DNA of 64,000 bases from Myxocyprinus asiaticus (lineage: Eukaryota > Chordata > Actinopteri > Cypriniformes > Catostomidae), in the NCBI RefSeq assembly GCF_019703515.2, contig NC_059382.1, forward strand, positions 17,847,001-17,911,000. The letters are read 5' to 3'. Of the stretch, positions 11,302 to 23,340 are shown piece after piece; the first letter of the stretch is position 1, and the number at the start of each line of letters is the position of its first letter. The position numbers were made by a program, and so were the translations under genes. The notes under the pieces were generated by a model. The model made no database searches, had not been told where the DNA came from, and saw only the letters and a list, made by a program, of their open reading frames with translations.

Positions 11302-11507
11302 AAATTTCATATTTCTGCTTACTAGATTTTCTGTATCTATAACGCCTGTAAATTAGCAATCTATGACTGAGATTATTGGGCTGCTGTGACAGATTTATAA
11401 TGTTAGCTAGGTTTTAGGGCTGGTGGATAAAACAGGAAAAAATCTTCAATATTGATGATAAACTTTTTAGTAATTTTTCATATTTTGCGTATGTTCTACA
11501 TCTAGAC

Positions 11508-11629
11508 CAGGGGTGCTCATTACATTGATTGTGATAGCAAGACAACCACTGGTTGATCTCGATAAAATATAAAAGATTGACTTTTTATTTCCTTGCTTCT
11601 GTATCCGTGCTGTTTGACTGACAGGTGGC

Positions 11630-11664
<35 letters not shown>

Positions 11665-12609
11665 TTATATGCGCATGTGTTCCGAGAGCTCTAATGCAGG
11701 TGGGCGCCTAAATGATCAAATACACTTCACACTTCTGCCAAAATGCCCGTCTTGGCAAGGTATTCATGTAAACACAGTCAGTTAAGTCTAAAGTGAATGT
11801 AAACAGTGGGACAAAAATGGATTTGTATCAAATAGTCAGACTTGAAGTGTAACTGAATAGACCACTGTCTAGTATGTCATTAAAAGGCTATTAATCAAAC
11901 AACAATAGCAAAAAAATTAGAAAACCACTCACTGCTTTTTCGCTGAATAACTTTAGTAGCTTTAAAAGTATTCATGTAATATAATAAAACAGTGAAAAAA
12001 ATTAAAAATATATTTTTTAATAATAGCCTATTGTTAATTTTTTTTAATAATACCAATCCCTGATGTAGAGTGTGTGTTCTTTTGAACAATAAATTACCAG
12101 GGAAGTAGGGATGATAAAATAACTTATAATTAACCTCAGCCTTTATTACGTTTTTCTAATGCATGATGCACAATTTTCTGCAGTGTATTTGTGACTGGTG
12201 GAATATTTCGCCTTAAGTATTGCTCTACAAAGGTAGATACTTTTCTAAATCAATGCAGAACATTGTATCTCAGAAATAATATAACTGTAATGAATGCCAG
12301 GGTAAGAAAGGTAGATCTAATCGCGGCATTTAATAAAACTCAAAACAAACCCAAAATGTCAATAAATACAAGAAACTCAAGAAACTGGAACACAGAAAAC
12401 ACTACAGCCTACAAAGGAAAAGAACTGACAAAGACACAGGTAACATGAGGGCATTATATACACAATACTTAACAAGGTTAACAAGATTAATTAACAAGAC
12501 ACACCTCTAGTGGTCGCTAGGGAAAATGTCCCACATATATTACAATAATGTGGCAACGCTACTTAAAGCCCGATGTGGTCCTTGTACTAAAAAAATTTGC
12601 CCACCCCTG
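11508..12609. mobile_element. Nested hAT-like element (1.1 kb)
   Basis: Ends CAGGGGTGCTCATTAC and, inverted, TTTGCCCACCCCTG lie wholly inside the larger hAT element. The flanking octamers atctagac and ctcaatac match at only 5 of 8 positions, so the duplication is not convincing. It contains a TG microsatellite and no transposase. Confidence 0.55.
11631..11662. repeat. (TG)n microsatellite
   Basis: About 16 uninterrupted TG units. Confidence 0.95.
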
Positions 12610-13269
12610 CTCAATACCCCCTCTATTGTGCAGGACGTGACATGCTAACTGCCAAGTGACAGTCTTTTTCTGCTTTTTTTGTTGTTTTTACATTATGTAT
12701 TGTTTTGAACATTGTTTTATGCGCAACATTAACTCGCTCTGTCGGCATTAAGGGAAATTTAGACCCTCCACATAAACTAATTTTAATGTAATTGTTTTAT
12801 ACATTGCGATACATTATGATTTAAAATGATGATCAGTGTATTGAAAATAACATTTTCATCTTTTCATCTCTTTAATCATGTCTCCCTTTTATTTTTTTGG
12901 AATCATATTCATGTGTATAGATAACAGATGTATTTTAAAAGTTGGCATTCAAAAATACCTATAAACATCTATATTTTTCATTCTTTCTGGAAAACAGACA
13001 TAAAAGGGAATATGAATCACGGTATGTATGCTACATTTTGAAATTGCAGCATGCATTGTTTATTATAACAATGTAATAACAAAATAAGTAGTCATAGCAT
13101 TCGCAACCCAATACTCACTACTCACGGGTACTTTTAAATGAGCTACTATTTTACTCGTACTTGACTCATTTTTAGGACAGGTACCTTTACTCTACTCACA
13201 CTACATTTTTTTTGGGATATAACAGTAATTTTACTTGAGGATGATTTTGCAGTACTCTTTCCACCCCTG

Positions 13270-14248
13270 CTTATAATCTTCAAATGACCAAATTTGTCAA
13301 AGGACATATGGGACATTATCAGCCAGGCGCATCAAATGAGATGTATAGATGGGAAAAATGAGTGAGGAGGGAGCCAGCCACAGCTGTTCAGCCCAGAGAG
13401 AGAGAGACAGAGAGAGAAATAACAAATCTATTGGCAGTCGTGCACCCAATTTAATTATTAAGCAAACTCATTTCTGTCCATATATTCACAGATGCATCTT
13501 CATACAAGCGATCACTGACCCAGCATAAGTCCTTATTGCTTTGGAGGCAACCTACAGAGTGGTTTGATGCCTCTTGAATCAGGGGTACAGCAATGTAGGG
13601 CCCGGGTCTCTGCTGGAGGCTCATTATGGGGCTGTAAGAACATTTTAGCCCGGTAATGAATATGCACCCACTCCTCTGTAATCATTCATCAATGTACACT
13701 GCACTCCCAATTACCTGAGAATGTGGGGCGTAATGAAGGCTGATGAATTCATTTAGCAGGGAGGGTTTCTCATGCCCTGTGTGCCGTGTGGTGAGTTGGA
13801 GAAGGAAGGAGAGAGGTGCACAGATGACAGCTGGGACACCTGCACACAGTCTTTCATAGGCCTAGTTGCACAGCAGGGAACGCTGGGTATATTAGAACCA
13901 ATCAAAGTGCTATAGCCCTCTACTGAAGTTCTAGTGCACAGCTGTGTTTATTTATCAAATCCTGGATGTTCCTGGATCATCATCATTTGTTGATCCTGAA
14001 ATAATATTCCTATCATAGCCCTAACCCTAACTGATGATGAAGTGTCCTCGTTTGACCTGAATTATACTCAGGCTTAAGGAGTAATGGAATATTTGTAATG
14101 ACATTACGTAATCAGGATACAAAAAAATATGTAACTGTAATCCATTACAGTTACATAAAAGCCCAACGTATTCAGATTACAGTTACATTTGGTAAAAATT
14201 GGGATTACTAGCAGGATTTTATAAAAAAAAGTTATTTATAAAAAAAAA
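13270..14248. other. Intronic sequence, possible conserved non-coding
   Basis: No gene was recognised. The stretch from about 13540 to 13880 is of balanced composition and contains AATTACC and TGATGAATTCATTTAG-like homeodomain-type words. It is a candidate regulatory element only. A short TTACAGTTACA-rich piece at about 14075-14215 resembles the subterminal sequence of the hAT-like family at 21795. Confidence 0.35.
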
Positions 14249-14470
14249 ACGTCCTGGTTACTTGTGTAACCTCCGTTCTCTGATGGAGGGAACGAGATGT
14301 TGTGTCGATGTAGTGACACTAGGGGTCACTCTTGGGAGCCCGAGACACCTCTGGTCTTTGATAAAAGGCCAGTGAAAATTGGCGAGTGGTATTTGCATGC
14401 CACTCCCCCGGACATACGGGTATAAAAGGAACTGGTATGCAACCACTCATTCAAGTTTTATGCTGAGGAG
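14249..14470 (-). repeat. DIRS B right inverted terminal repeat
   Basis: Starts aacgtcctggttacttgtg, the right tip, followed by the shared ITR core including a gtataaaagg motif near 14420. Because the element is inverted, this TATA on the plus strand points into the element antisense to its genes. Confidence 0.82.
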
Positions 14471-14521
14471 CCGAGACAAGGTCCGACCATTTCAGCTGGT
14501 AGTTCAGCATTGTGGCAGGAG

Positions 14522-14634
14522 GGACACAACGTCTCATACCCTCCATCAGGGAACGGAGGTTACGCAAGTAACCAGGACGTTCCCTATCTGTCACTCACTC
14601 GACATTGTGTTGATGTAGTGACACTAGGGGTCCC
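14522..14634 (-). repeat. DIRS B internal complementary region
   Basis: The right-tip sequence (gttacgcaagtaaccaggacgt) joins directly to the left-tip sequence (tccctatctgtcactcactc) at about 14580, then runs into the ITR core. Same fused-end structure as in copy A. Confidence 0.82.
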
Positions 14635-15356
14635 TATACAAAATGCTGCAACTGGCTGAACTGTGTTACGTGAACTGCCGGTGTGTGACAGGCAGACAAC
14701 TGTGTGCCTTGTAGCCAGCGCACCAGGCTGACACGTAACCTCCCCCAACATAGTTATGAATGTCGAACGGCCCTTTGGGGACAAGTCGACTACCCAAAAG
14801 ATAGAGACAGGCTAACCCAGTCGTGGCCTCTTTTCCCCTTCTTTTTTTCCACTCCCTAAAAAACAAGGGGTATTATCTGACTGGGCTGCCAGGTCTATTC
14901 GGGGGGTGTCCCTCCCAAGGGGAGGACACCGCGGAGACCACACCTCGCCCAAAGAGAGGGGGGGTATTTAAGTGGAAAATACGTCACATGGTCTTTCCAA
15001 CAATGTGGAGTGTTTCAAGGTAGATCCTGCCCAATGGCGGAGGAGTTACTACAAACATGGAGACTGTGGCAGAGGGGCTCTGCCCAAGGAAGATGCAGTT
15101 TGCCAACAGGGAATGAATTAGCGGAAGATATACATCGCATGGGGTTACCTTACAGGGTACCGCCACATGTGGAGCACCTACCCCAGAACAGGGCTCTTAG
15201 TTAGCATGTGTACTGGGCTAGCAGCGAGGGCTTGGAGGAAGTCAACCAGGGAACATAGTTTGTGAACACTACTGGGAATTAATGGCGCACATCTTCAGCT
15301 CAGAGGAGGTGAAAGGCACTATGTGCAAGCGATACACCCAGCCAGCTAACCCATGC

Positions 15357-16340
15357 TTATCCGCTTGTATTGCGTGCCACTACCTGGGATGAAACCGGTT
15401 CCATCCGGAGGTTGTAGAACCTTGCAAAGATGTTGGGTGTTGCCCAGCCCACTGCTCTGCAAATGTCTGTTAGAGAGGCACCCCTGGCCAGGGCCCAGGA
15501 GGCTGCTACACCCCTGGTAGAATGGGCTCGTAGCCCTACCGGGGGTGGCACATCCTGGGTGTGATATGCCATAGCTATGGCGTCAATGAGCCAGTGGGTG
15601 ATCCTATGCTTGGAGACAGTGCTTCCTTTCTGCTGTGCACCAAAGCAGACAAAGAGCTGCTCAGAGATCCTAAAGCTCTGCGTGCGATCCAAACAGATGT
15701 GTAAAGCATGCACCGGACACAGCAACAACAGGGCTGGGTCTGCCTCCTCCTGGGGCAGCACTCGCAGGTTCACAACCTGGTCCCTAAAAGGGATCGTGTG
15801 AACCTTGGGCACATAGCCTGGTCAGGGTCTCAAGATCACGTGAGAGTAGCCCGGAACAAACTCCAGGCACGTTTCGCTGACAGAGAACGCTTGCAGGTCT
15901 CCTACCCTCTTGATGGAATTGAGCGCAGTCAGGAGGGCAGTCTTCAAGGAGAGTGCCTTAAGCTCAGCTGACTGCAAAGGTTCATAGGGGGCTCTCTGTA
16001 GACCCTGAAGAACTACAGAGAGGTCCGATGAGGGAACAAGGCACGGTCTGGAGGGGTTCAGCCTCTTGGTGCCTTTCAGGAACCTGATGATCAGGTCATG
16101 CTTCCCTAAGGACTTACCATCCACTGCGTTGTGGTGTGCTGCTATAGCAGCAATGTACATCTTCAAGGTGGAAGGGGACAGCCGCCCTTCCAAACTCCTG
16201 CAGGAAGGAAAGCACAAATCTGACCACGCATCTCTGGGGGTCTTCCCGTCGGGTAGAACACCACTTAGTGAATAGACGGCACTTAAAGGCATACAGGCGC
16301 CTTGTAGAGGGGGCCCTAGCCTGAGTGATCGTATCTACCA
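15357..16340 (-). pseudogene. DIRS B tyrosine recombinase
   Basis: Catalytic frames 15822-16292 and 15357-15812 are in one register, separated by a TGA at 15822-15824 where copy A has CGA, a typical CpG decay. Residues visible are the Arg of SIKRVGDLQAFS, the HSTRG box and the FARFYNL tyrosine. The N-terminal part (RRLYAFKCRLFTKWC) is in another frame (16114-16521) after a 1-bp slip near 16200. All catalytic residues survive, so inactivation is by one stop and one frameshift. Confidence 0.8.
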
Positions 16341-16429
16341 CCGCGGGTGGTAGACCGCTTAGGTCTTCCGTGTCCCATCCAGGGGCCAGACATGGGGGGG
16401 GGGCTGTCACGAGAAGTGTGAGGTCCGAG

Positions 16430-17560
16430 AACCATGTCTGGGTGGGCCAGTAGGGTGCTACCAAGATGACCTGCTCCTCGTCCTCCCTGACCTTGCACAG
16501 AGTCTGTGCAAGTAGGTTCACTGGGGGAAATGCATATTTGCGTAGGCCAGGAGGCCAGCTGTGTGCCAGCGCATCTATATCGAGAATTGCCTCGGTCAGG
16601 GAGTACCAGAGCGGGCAGTGGGAGGATTCTTGGGAGGCGAACAGGCCTACCTGTGCCTGTCCGAATCAACACCAAATCAGCTGGACCACCTGAGGGTGGA
16701 GTCTCCACTCTCCCCTGAGGGTAACCTGCCATGACAGCACGTCCACTGCAGTGTTGAGGTTGTCCGGGATGTGAGTGGCTCGCAGCGACTTGAAGTGCTG
16801 CTGAGTCCAGAGGAGGAGATGGCGGGCAAGTTGTGACATACAACGAGAGCGCAGACCGCCTTGGCGGTTGACATATGCTACCGTTGCCATGTTGTCTGTC
16901 CGAACTAACACATGCTTGCCCTGGATCAATGACCGGAACCTCCGCAGGGCGAGCAGAATTGCCAACAACTTGAGGCAGTTGATGTGCGAACGGAGCTGCG
17001 GGCCCTTCCATAAGCCGGCGGCTGCGTACCCATTGCAAACAGCGCCTCAGCCCGTTTTGGAGGCATCTGTCGTGACCACGACACACCTGGAGACCTGCTC
17101 TAGGGGAACACCTGCCCATAGAAACGAGAGGTCGGTCCAAGGGCTGGAAAGACAGTGACAGACCGGCGTGATGACCACGTGATATGTCCCGCGGCGCCAT
17201 GCCCATCTCGGGACTCGAGTCTGAAGCCAGTGCTGAAGTGGTCTCATATGCATCAACCCAAGCAGGGTGGCTACCGCTGAGGATGCCATATGCCCCAGGA
17301 ACCTCTGAAAAAGTTTCAGTGGAACCGCTGTTTTCTGTTTGAATGCCTTCAAACAGGCCAGCACCGACTGGGCGCGCTCGTTCATGAGGCGTGCTGTCAA
17401 AGAGTCCAACTCCAAACCAAGGAAATAGATGCTCTGAACCGGGAGGAGCTTGCTCTTTTCCCAACTGACCCGAAGCCCTAGTCGGCTGAGGTGTGAGAAG
17501 TCCCTGTGTGCACACAACATGTCCCGAGAGTGAGCTAGGATTAGCCAGTCATCAAGATAG
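16430..17560 (-). pseudogene. DIRS B RT C-terminus, RNase H and connection
   Basis: From high to low coordinate: YLDD box at about 17545-17555, LGLRVSWEKSKLLPVQ, an RNase H segment with TTDASKTG then a stop (Trp to TGA near 17046), ECLRQ-region counterpart LLAILLALRRF and VRTDN, then LNTAVDVLS. Frames 17047-17520 and 16666-16968 are in register. A 9-bp loss removes LVL after HRD. The connection domain follows in pieces to about 16430. Confidence 0.8.
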
Positions 17561-17837
17561 GTTCTATCGTGCCCTTCCGTAGGAGGGTAGCGATCTCCGC
17601 ATGCAAGGTATCAGCGTTTTCGTCCTTCACCAAGGTGAAGTGGATACCGCTGAACCTGGGCGGGTGCCTGTCAAATTGAATCATGTTGCCGAGTCGGAAG
17701 GTCCGGACCAGCCATAGCGATGGATTGGAAAGCGCAAGCCACGCATCCAAGTTACGCGCAAGGGGGACCAAGGAGACAACGTCGTCGGACGTACCGGCAG
17801 GTGGGGCCTCGTGGCGGGGCGGAGCTCGAGGTGCCAC
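17541..17837 (-). pseudogene. DIRS B RT N-terminus with internal deletion
   Basis: Contains DDVVSLVPLARNLDAWLALSN, PPRFSGIHFTLVKDENA and LLRKGTIEP. It then jumps directly, in another frame, to the sequence that in copy E encodes YLDDWL. The join (gaacct|atcttgatgac) removes about 365 bp, including the aspartate of motif A, with 1-2 bases of microhomology. Confidence 0.75.
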
Positions 17838-17843
17838 ACCACG

Positions 17844-18520
17844 TCATGACCGTGCTGAAGCACTTACCTGGCTCCTTGTGACCACCCCCAGAAAAGCCTG
17901 GGATGGGGGAGGAAGAGGCCTGTCCTCGTAACCCATGGAGATTGTCACATCGGGGGCAGATGTGTGCCACAGCTGGGAGCTCAGGGGCGGGAAGACCACC
18001 GCTGGAGCGCCAATCCTGCAAGGAAAAACCCGTGGACGGTAGTCGTGATGACGACCGTGCACACTGGGTATGTGACCCAGGGAAGAAGGAAACCGCTCTT
18101 TTGCTGTACTGTTGGGTACCGCAGCCACTTGGGCATGTGGTGAAATCAAACAAAAAGGCAACAAAAGATTCTCCACCCGGCCCTCCACCGGGGGATGGAG
18201 AGGTCTTCTTACCAGCTCCGGACGAGTGTGCTGGGGAATGGGAGGTCCGTGGGGGGATACCCAGCGGAGGCGATCCCATTTGGGTCCCCAAATAGCCCCC
18301 AGTTCTAGCCGCACTGACCTCATACCCGTAGGTAGAAGGACCTAGGCGGGGAGCCGCTGGGGTTGCCATGGTAATGTTCTCGCAGTGAGAACATGAACCA
18401 TCCACGAATGCTGCCTCCGCGTGGGTCGTGCCCACACATGAAAGACAGCGATCATGACCATCCGAAGTTGAGAGATAACGACCGCAACCAGGAATAACAC
18501 ACAATCGGAAAGGCATCTTT
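17844..18520 (-). pseudogene. DIRS B gag-like remnant
   Basis: Reads from MPFRLCVIPGCGRYLSTSDG (18510) through a Cys/His-rich patch (CLSCVG, H, CSHCEN). After IPPRTSHSPAHSS it skips to sequence equivalent to about 6090 in copy A, so roughly 1.2 kb of gag is deleted. The frame stays open for 264 codons (17752-18546). Confidence 0.7.
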
Positions 18521-18754
18521 AAACAGACGCGTCTTTCAAAAGACATTCCGTGTGTACCGCTCTTTTAGAGAAATATACTCTTTTAGAGAATTAAACTCTT
18601 TCAGAAAATATACTCTCTTTTTTCTGCCGAAGCGCCCAGGGGCGTTCTCTGCAGTGCACCAGTGCAGAGGAGGGAGAAGCCGCTGAAATGCGCCGTCAGA
18701 TCCAGCAGCAGTGAATGAACAGTAGAAATTCAGCTCACTGAGCATGACTGTTCG

Positions 18755-18946
18755 TCTCCGAAGAGAAAATCTGAATGAGTGGTTGCATACCAGCTCCTTT
18801 TATACCCGTATGTCTGGGGGAGTGGCATGCAAATACCACTCACCAATTTTCTTTGGCCTTTTATCAAAGACCAGAGGTGTCTTGGGCTCCCAAGAGTGAC
18901 CCCTAGTGTCACTACATCGACACAACGTTGAGTGAGTGACAGAAAG
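18755..18946 (-). repeat. DIRS B left inverted terminal repeat
   Basis: Minus-strand left ITR with TATA box (TTTTATA, 18798-18804) and tip ending acgttgagtgagtgacag. The outermost ~8 bases (ATAGGGAA-type) have decayed. Confidence 0.82.
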
Positions 18947-19191
18947 TAGAAACATTCAACCACATTCTAACCAGAAGCATTTACAGCAGGCAGGGAGCAT
19001 CCAGCAAATTCTGAATGCTGCTGCCATCTCCCTCCATTACCTTCACCACATAATAAATGAAAAATTAATTACGTTGACTGCATCTCCTGCAATACATCCT
19101 GGATGTCATTTATTACACAGTCATACAATGCAGCACTGCATTCGGGACACTCGCAATGAGGGAGGGAGAGAGAGAGAGAGTGAGTGAGAGA

Positions 19192-19228
<37 letters not shown>

Positions 19229-19230
19229 TG

Positions 19231-19263
<33 letters not shown>

Positions 19264-19615
19264 CGATGACAAATGCGAAAGGAACCATATGCAAATGAGT
19301 GAATCTTAATTAATGCAGCCAAATAATTGAACGCATGAATAATCTATCTGGGTCTGACACAGCAGGGTCTCATGTTCCGCGCCTCACCTATGGAGCAATT
19401 ATACTGAACACTTGTTTCCCTGCTCACACAATTGATTTCACATTCATAAAAACACCCAATAAAACAATTGTTGATCTGCAAAGTTTGTTATTAACCCTTG
19501 GGCATCCAACTTCTGCATCCTTTTAATGTGCAATGTTCACCTTCGACTCCCATATTTGATTTGATTTATTTTTGGCTTTTAAGACCCAAAGAAATCAAAA
19601 TTGGAGTTTGTGGCT
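18947..19615. other. Possible conserved non-coding DNA with GA repeat
   Basis: Non-repetitive sequence flanks a GA microsatellite. It contains homeodomain/POU-like words such as ATTAATTACG, ATGCAAATGAG and CTTAATTAATG. There is no exon. A regulatory role is a guess from composition. Confidence 0.35.
19160..19262. repeat. (GA)n microsatellite
   Basis: Imperfect GA tract of about 100 bp interrupted by single T substitutions. Confidence 0.95.
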
Positions 19616-19710
19616 GTTCCCTTACAACTCAGTACACTTGACATTGCATTTATTAATGCATATGGGAGTGTCTTCTTACATGACCTAGTTGAAACCTCTC
19701 TACAATAACG
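19616..19710 (+). repeat. DIRS C left inverted terminal repeat
   Basis: Inverse, with substitutions, of about 24795-24855: ATTAATGCATATGGGAG, CCTAGTTGAAACCTCTCTACA. A CTATAAAAACAGG TATA-like motif lies just inside at about 19773-19781. Confidence 0.78.
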
Positions 19711-20310
19711 CCACTATTCTAACATTGGCTATGGTGTTTGAGCCCTGCCTGTTTTGGAGCGAAACTGTCTGCTATAAAAACAGGTGCACAAACACCATTT
19801 TCTCAGAATTTCTTCCTTCAAGACAGCGATCATCTCTTGTCTAGAAGCTCTCTACCTTTGCCATCAATATACACGATTCAGTGGGCGGAATCTTCGCGGG
19901 AAGTCTTTCCGCTCCCCTGCAGTGCTCCGGTGAACATCACACCGCCGCGCAGCTTGACGCTTCGCTGGTGAGCGGGCCTCAGCATCCTGATTCCCCGCAG
20001 CGCTTCGGCAGAGTTTGTGTGTCCTTACAAATCATTTGTATGTATATTGTGTGCTATAAATATAAATATTTATTTATTTATATATCTAAAAGTGTCACTT
20101 AAGTGTTCACGTCTTTCTAAAGAAGTTGTTCCATAAGTGTTCCTTGTGCGAGAGGAACATCCCACCATCAGATCAGCATGAGAGCTGTGTTTACTGTCTG
20201 GGCTGTGCCCATGTAGAGACAGCACTAATGGAGACAGACTGTCCTCGCTGTGAATCACCCTCATTCTGAGGGATGATTTAGCCTCACGCACCCTCCCACC
20301 CACCTCGTCT

Positions 20311-21310
20311 GTGACACTCGAGGATTCACACGAGGAGGCATGGTGGGGCCACGAGGTCAAGCAGGTTGATTTTGAGGTGGTCCTCGTGGCGGCACATGCC
20401 CCGCGAGCCCCTCAATCTCTACGAAGATTATGTTTTACGATACGCTATGTACGAGATGAGCTCCGGCCTTCTGAAAGAGCAGGCGGCCTCGTATTGTTCA
20501 GTGGTTCTGATGCTGGAGATAATTATGACGATGCCATGTCTCTCACTACATCAGGCGAGTGGTCAGTGGATGATGCTGCCACCCCTCCCCCCAACGAGGA
20601 ACATGCACGCGCCACTGACAGGGAGATGCTCCACGTCCTTACAAGGGCGGTCAAAGAGCTTCACCTTGAGTGGTTTCCCCCAGAGGAACCTGAACAGTTT
20701 CACCTCAATGAATGGTTCCTGCAGTCTGAATGCTGTCAAACGGCAACATCCTGCAAATCTGCCCCATTCTTCCCCGAAGTTCATAACAAACTGTCTAAGT
20801 CCTGGCACGCACCATTCTTTGCACTTGCGCAGTGACTCCATTCTTTCTAATGTGGATCATGGGGAAGAAAACGGTCATGGCCAACTACCTCCTGTGGAGG
20901 AGGCGGTAGCGGCACACCTCTGCCCAGTGAGTAACAGGCCATGGAAATCACGCACCATACATCATTCCAAATCATGTCGACAAACGTCTGCACTGGCGGG
21001 AATAGATTACTCAGCAGCAGGACAAGCTGGATCAGCACTCCACGCAATGGCGGTGCTCCAATTATTTCAAGCCAAGCTCCTCAAGCAAATGGATGAGCAC
21101 GGCTTCGATCCAGAGACCTTCAAAGAGCTCCGCACCACTACAGACTTAGTGCTGCATGCCACGAAAGTCATTGTGCAGGCCGTCGGCAAGTTCATGGGCA
21201 ACCTGGTAGTTCAGGATCGACATATATGGCTGACCTTCACAGAAATGAGTGATAAGGAAAAAGCCACTCTGTTGGAGTGTCTCCAGCCGGCCTCTCTGGC
21301 AGCTCTGTGA
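20311..21310 (+). pseudogene. DIRS C gag-like ORF
   Basis: Frame 20311-20835 carries SGEWSVDDAATPPP, LEWFPPEEPEQFHLNEWFLQ and PFFPEVHNKLSKSWHAPFF. After a frameshift near 20830, the next frame to 21310 continues with PPVEEAVAAHLCP, SAAGQAGSALHAMAVLQ and LRTTTDLVLHATKVIVQAVGK. Each block aligns by eye with gag of copy A (about 5100-5760), which supports both as the same structural gene. One frameshift and an early stop inactivate it. Confidence 0.7.
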
Positions 21311-21794
21311 ATAAGTTATATGAGACACTTTATGCCCAAATGGAGTATATCACAGCCTGTTCACCCTCACTCTGTTTCGAGCCAGTGCCCAACTAAAAGC
21401 CCCATACCTGCTGCCTCACCAGCACCTGCGTATCAGCACGCACAGCAAAAGCGCTCCTGACGGGCACAACCCTTTGAAGCAGAAAGCAGAGCCCGCGGTT
21501 CCCTCCGGGTCTGCTCCAAAAAAGGCTCAATTGGAGACACAAAACACTGTTCCCCATCTTCCCATTACTGTTTGTCGGGAAAAGAATGTTGTTGTTCACA
21601 GTATTGTTCAAAATGTTGTTCCTGTGTCTTGAACTCAAATAAATGCAATAAAAATGCAATAAGTGCAAAAAAGAATACAGCATTCATTGCAAATGCACGA
21701 GATGCTTACACATTCTCAATAAAGAGCCCTTTTCCTCTTCAAAGCACACACATTATGTGCAACCACTTTCCTATAATGAGCGATGCATTATATC

Positions 21795-22623
21795 CAGGGT
21801 TGGGGAGTAACGGTATACATGTAACGGGATTACGTATTTAAAATACAAAACATATGTAAATGTATTCCACTACAGTTACAATTTAAATAATTGGTAATTA
21901 GAATACAGTTACATTCAAAAAGTATTTTGATTACTGAAGAGATTTCTTTACATTTTATTGTCATTTGTTTCATTTAATATTTAATCCTTTCAGATGGAAA
22001 ACATTTATACATATAAATGATGCGATCCAAAGTGCATTTGAACAGCGGTGAAACATTTTCTTATGATGTGTTACATTCATACGAGCAGACAGAGAAGTAA
22101 GTTTGAAGTAAATTTGGAGCAGAAGAAATAAAAATAAACATTGTGTAAATTGTCAGCTTTACGCTAAGCTAAAATGCTATTTCTAGCCATTTTACATGCA
22201 CGTTACCAGGCACGATCATATTTTTTTATCAAGAAAATTCATGTTGGATCATAATTTCTTTTTTTCTAGTAAGACCTTTGATATTAGAGCAAAAATCACA
22301 TTCTTGATAATTTTTGTATTGTTTTCCTGTAAAACATCTAAAAATCCTTGATTTATCTTGTTTTAGAAACAACACTGCATATGATATTTCGATTTTTCAG
22401 AGAATTTATTTTTAACATGTGTATTTTGTCTTACTGTACTGGCAGAGTTTTTATAGTCAAAACAAGCGAAAAAAATCTACCAGTGCTAAAGAAATAATCA
22501 AAGTATTTAGAATATGTTACTGACCTTGAGTAATCTAATGGAATACATTACAAATGACATTTTACAGCATGTATTCTGTCATCTGTAGTGGAATACATTT
22601 AAAAAGTAACCCTCCCAACCCTG
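21795..22623. mobile_element. Non-autonomous hAT-like element in DIRS C
   Basis: Ends CAGGGTTGGGGAGTAAC and, inverted, GTAACCCTCCCAACCCTG are flanked by attatatc and attatatg, an 8-bp duplication with one mismatch. It is 829 bp with no transposase frame. The fragment at 2619 and the piece near 14075-14215 belong to the same or a related family. The insertion is younger than copy C. Confidence 0.8.
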
Positions 22624-22708
22624 ATTATATGATATGGAAAACAAACCAAATTGCCCTCAGTCCCGTTACGCGGATGCATGGTGAGTCCTAACGGGAATTT
22701 CAGAATGG

Positions 22709-23340
22709 GTGCAAAAAACAATCGAACATGGTTATACGATCCAGTTTGCATGCCGGCCACCCCGTTTCAACGGTGTTTTGTCTTCCACGGTTTCAACCAA
22801 TGATGCACCAGTGTTACGAGCCGAAATACACAATCTCCTTGTGAAAAACACAATAGAGATTGTGCCAAACTGTCAAGCCCAAAAGGGTTTTACAGCCATT
22901 ATTTTCTTGTCCCAAAGAAAAACGGCGGGCTTCGGCTGATCCTAGATCTGGGATATTTAAATTGCGCACTCACAAAGTGAGTTTGAGATTCATGTTCGAG
23001 GAAACAACATATCAATTCAAAGTCCTGCCCTTCAGACTGTATCTGGCTCCTCGCACATTCACAAAGTGCATCAATACGCAGGGAGCGGACTCAATTGCAC
23101 ACAAATGGCCGGCGAAATGCAAATATGCATTTCCCCTGGTATGCCTGATTCACTCTGTCAGATGCAAAGTCCGAGAGGACAAGGAAATGATTCTATTGGT
23201 TGCGCTGAAATGGCCCAACCAGCCATGGTTTCCAGAAATGATAGAGATGATATACAGTTTGCCATGGGAAATACCGCTGAGGAGGGATCCACTATCTCAG
23301 ACGTAAGGCACAATCTGCCCCAGCTGTGGAACATGCACGT
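22709..23340 (+). pseudogene. DIRS C reverse transcriptase remnant
   Basis: Segments PPRFNG, LRAEIHNLLVKNTIE, then in another frame KVLPFRLYLAPRTFTK, correspond to the RT of copy A. The sequence then jumps to KYAFPLVCLIHSVRCKVREDKEMILLVALKWP, which matches the connection region after RNase H (copy E about 32590-32680). The YLDD box and RNase H are therefore deleted. Confidence 0.75.

Larger units (their letters stand above)
10837..13269. mobile_element. hAT transposon (2.4 kb, degenerate)
   Basis: Termini CAGGGGTGTAAAGTAAC and, inverted, GTACTCTTTCCACCCCTG are flanked by tttataat and cttataat, an 8-bp target duplication matching at 7 of 8 positions. That length is diagnostic of hAT elements. 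Near the left end is a fragment of a BED-finger-like exon. Most of the middle is taken up by a second CAGGGGTG...CACCCCTG element at 11508-12609. No dimerisation (hATC) domain was seen, so the element is not autonomous. Confidence 0.75.
14249..18946 (-). mobile_element. DIRS-type YR retrotransposon, copy B (4.7 kb)
   Basis: Same family as copy A, in inverted orientation. The right ITR is at the low-coordinate end and the left ITR with TATA box at the high end. Order on the minus strand is gag, RT/RNase H, recombinase, ICR. It has lost about 1.2 kb of gag and about 365 bp of reverse transcriptase (fingers and motif A), and carries point stops. The recombinase catalytic half is nearly complete. 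No target duplication is seen. Confidence 0.88.

Noticed and set aside
14017..14032. Telomere-like CCTAACCCTAA (also at 37710 and 54508-54535)
   Set aside because: Only two or three units each. Such short runs are frequent inside dispersed repeats and do not show a telomere or fusion point.
16316..17515. 399-codon minus-strand ORF in DIRS B
   Set aside because: It is a second frame over the RT/RNase H region; the motif-bearing frame is 17047-17520 plus 16666-16968. The same out-of-frame reading appears in copies A and E.
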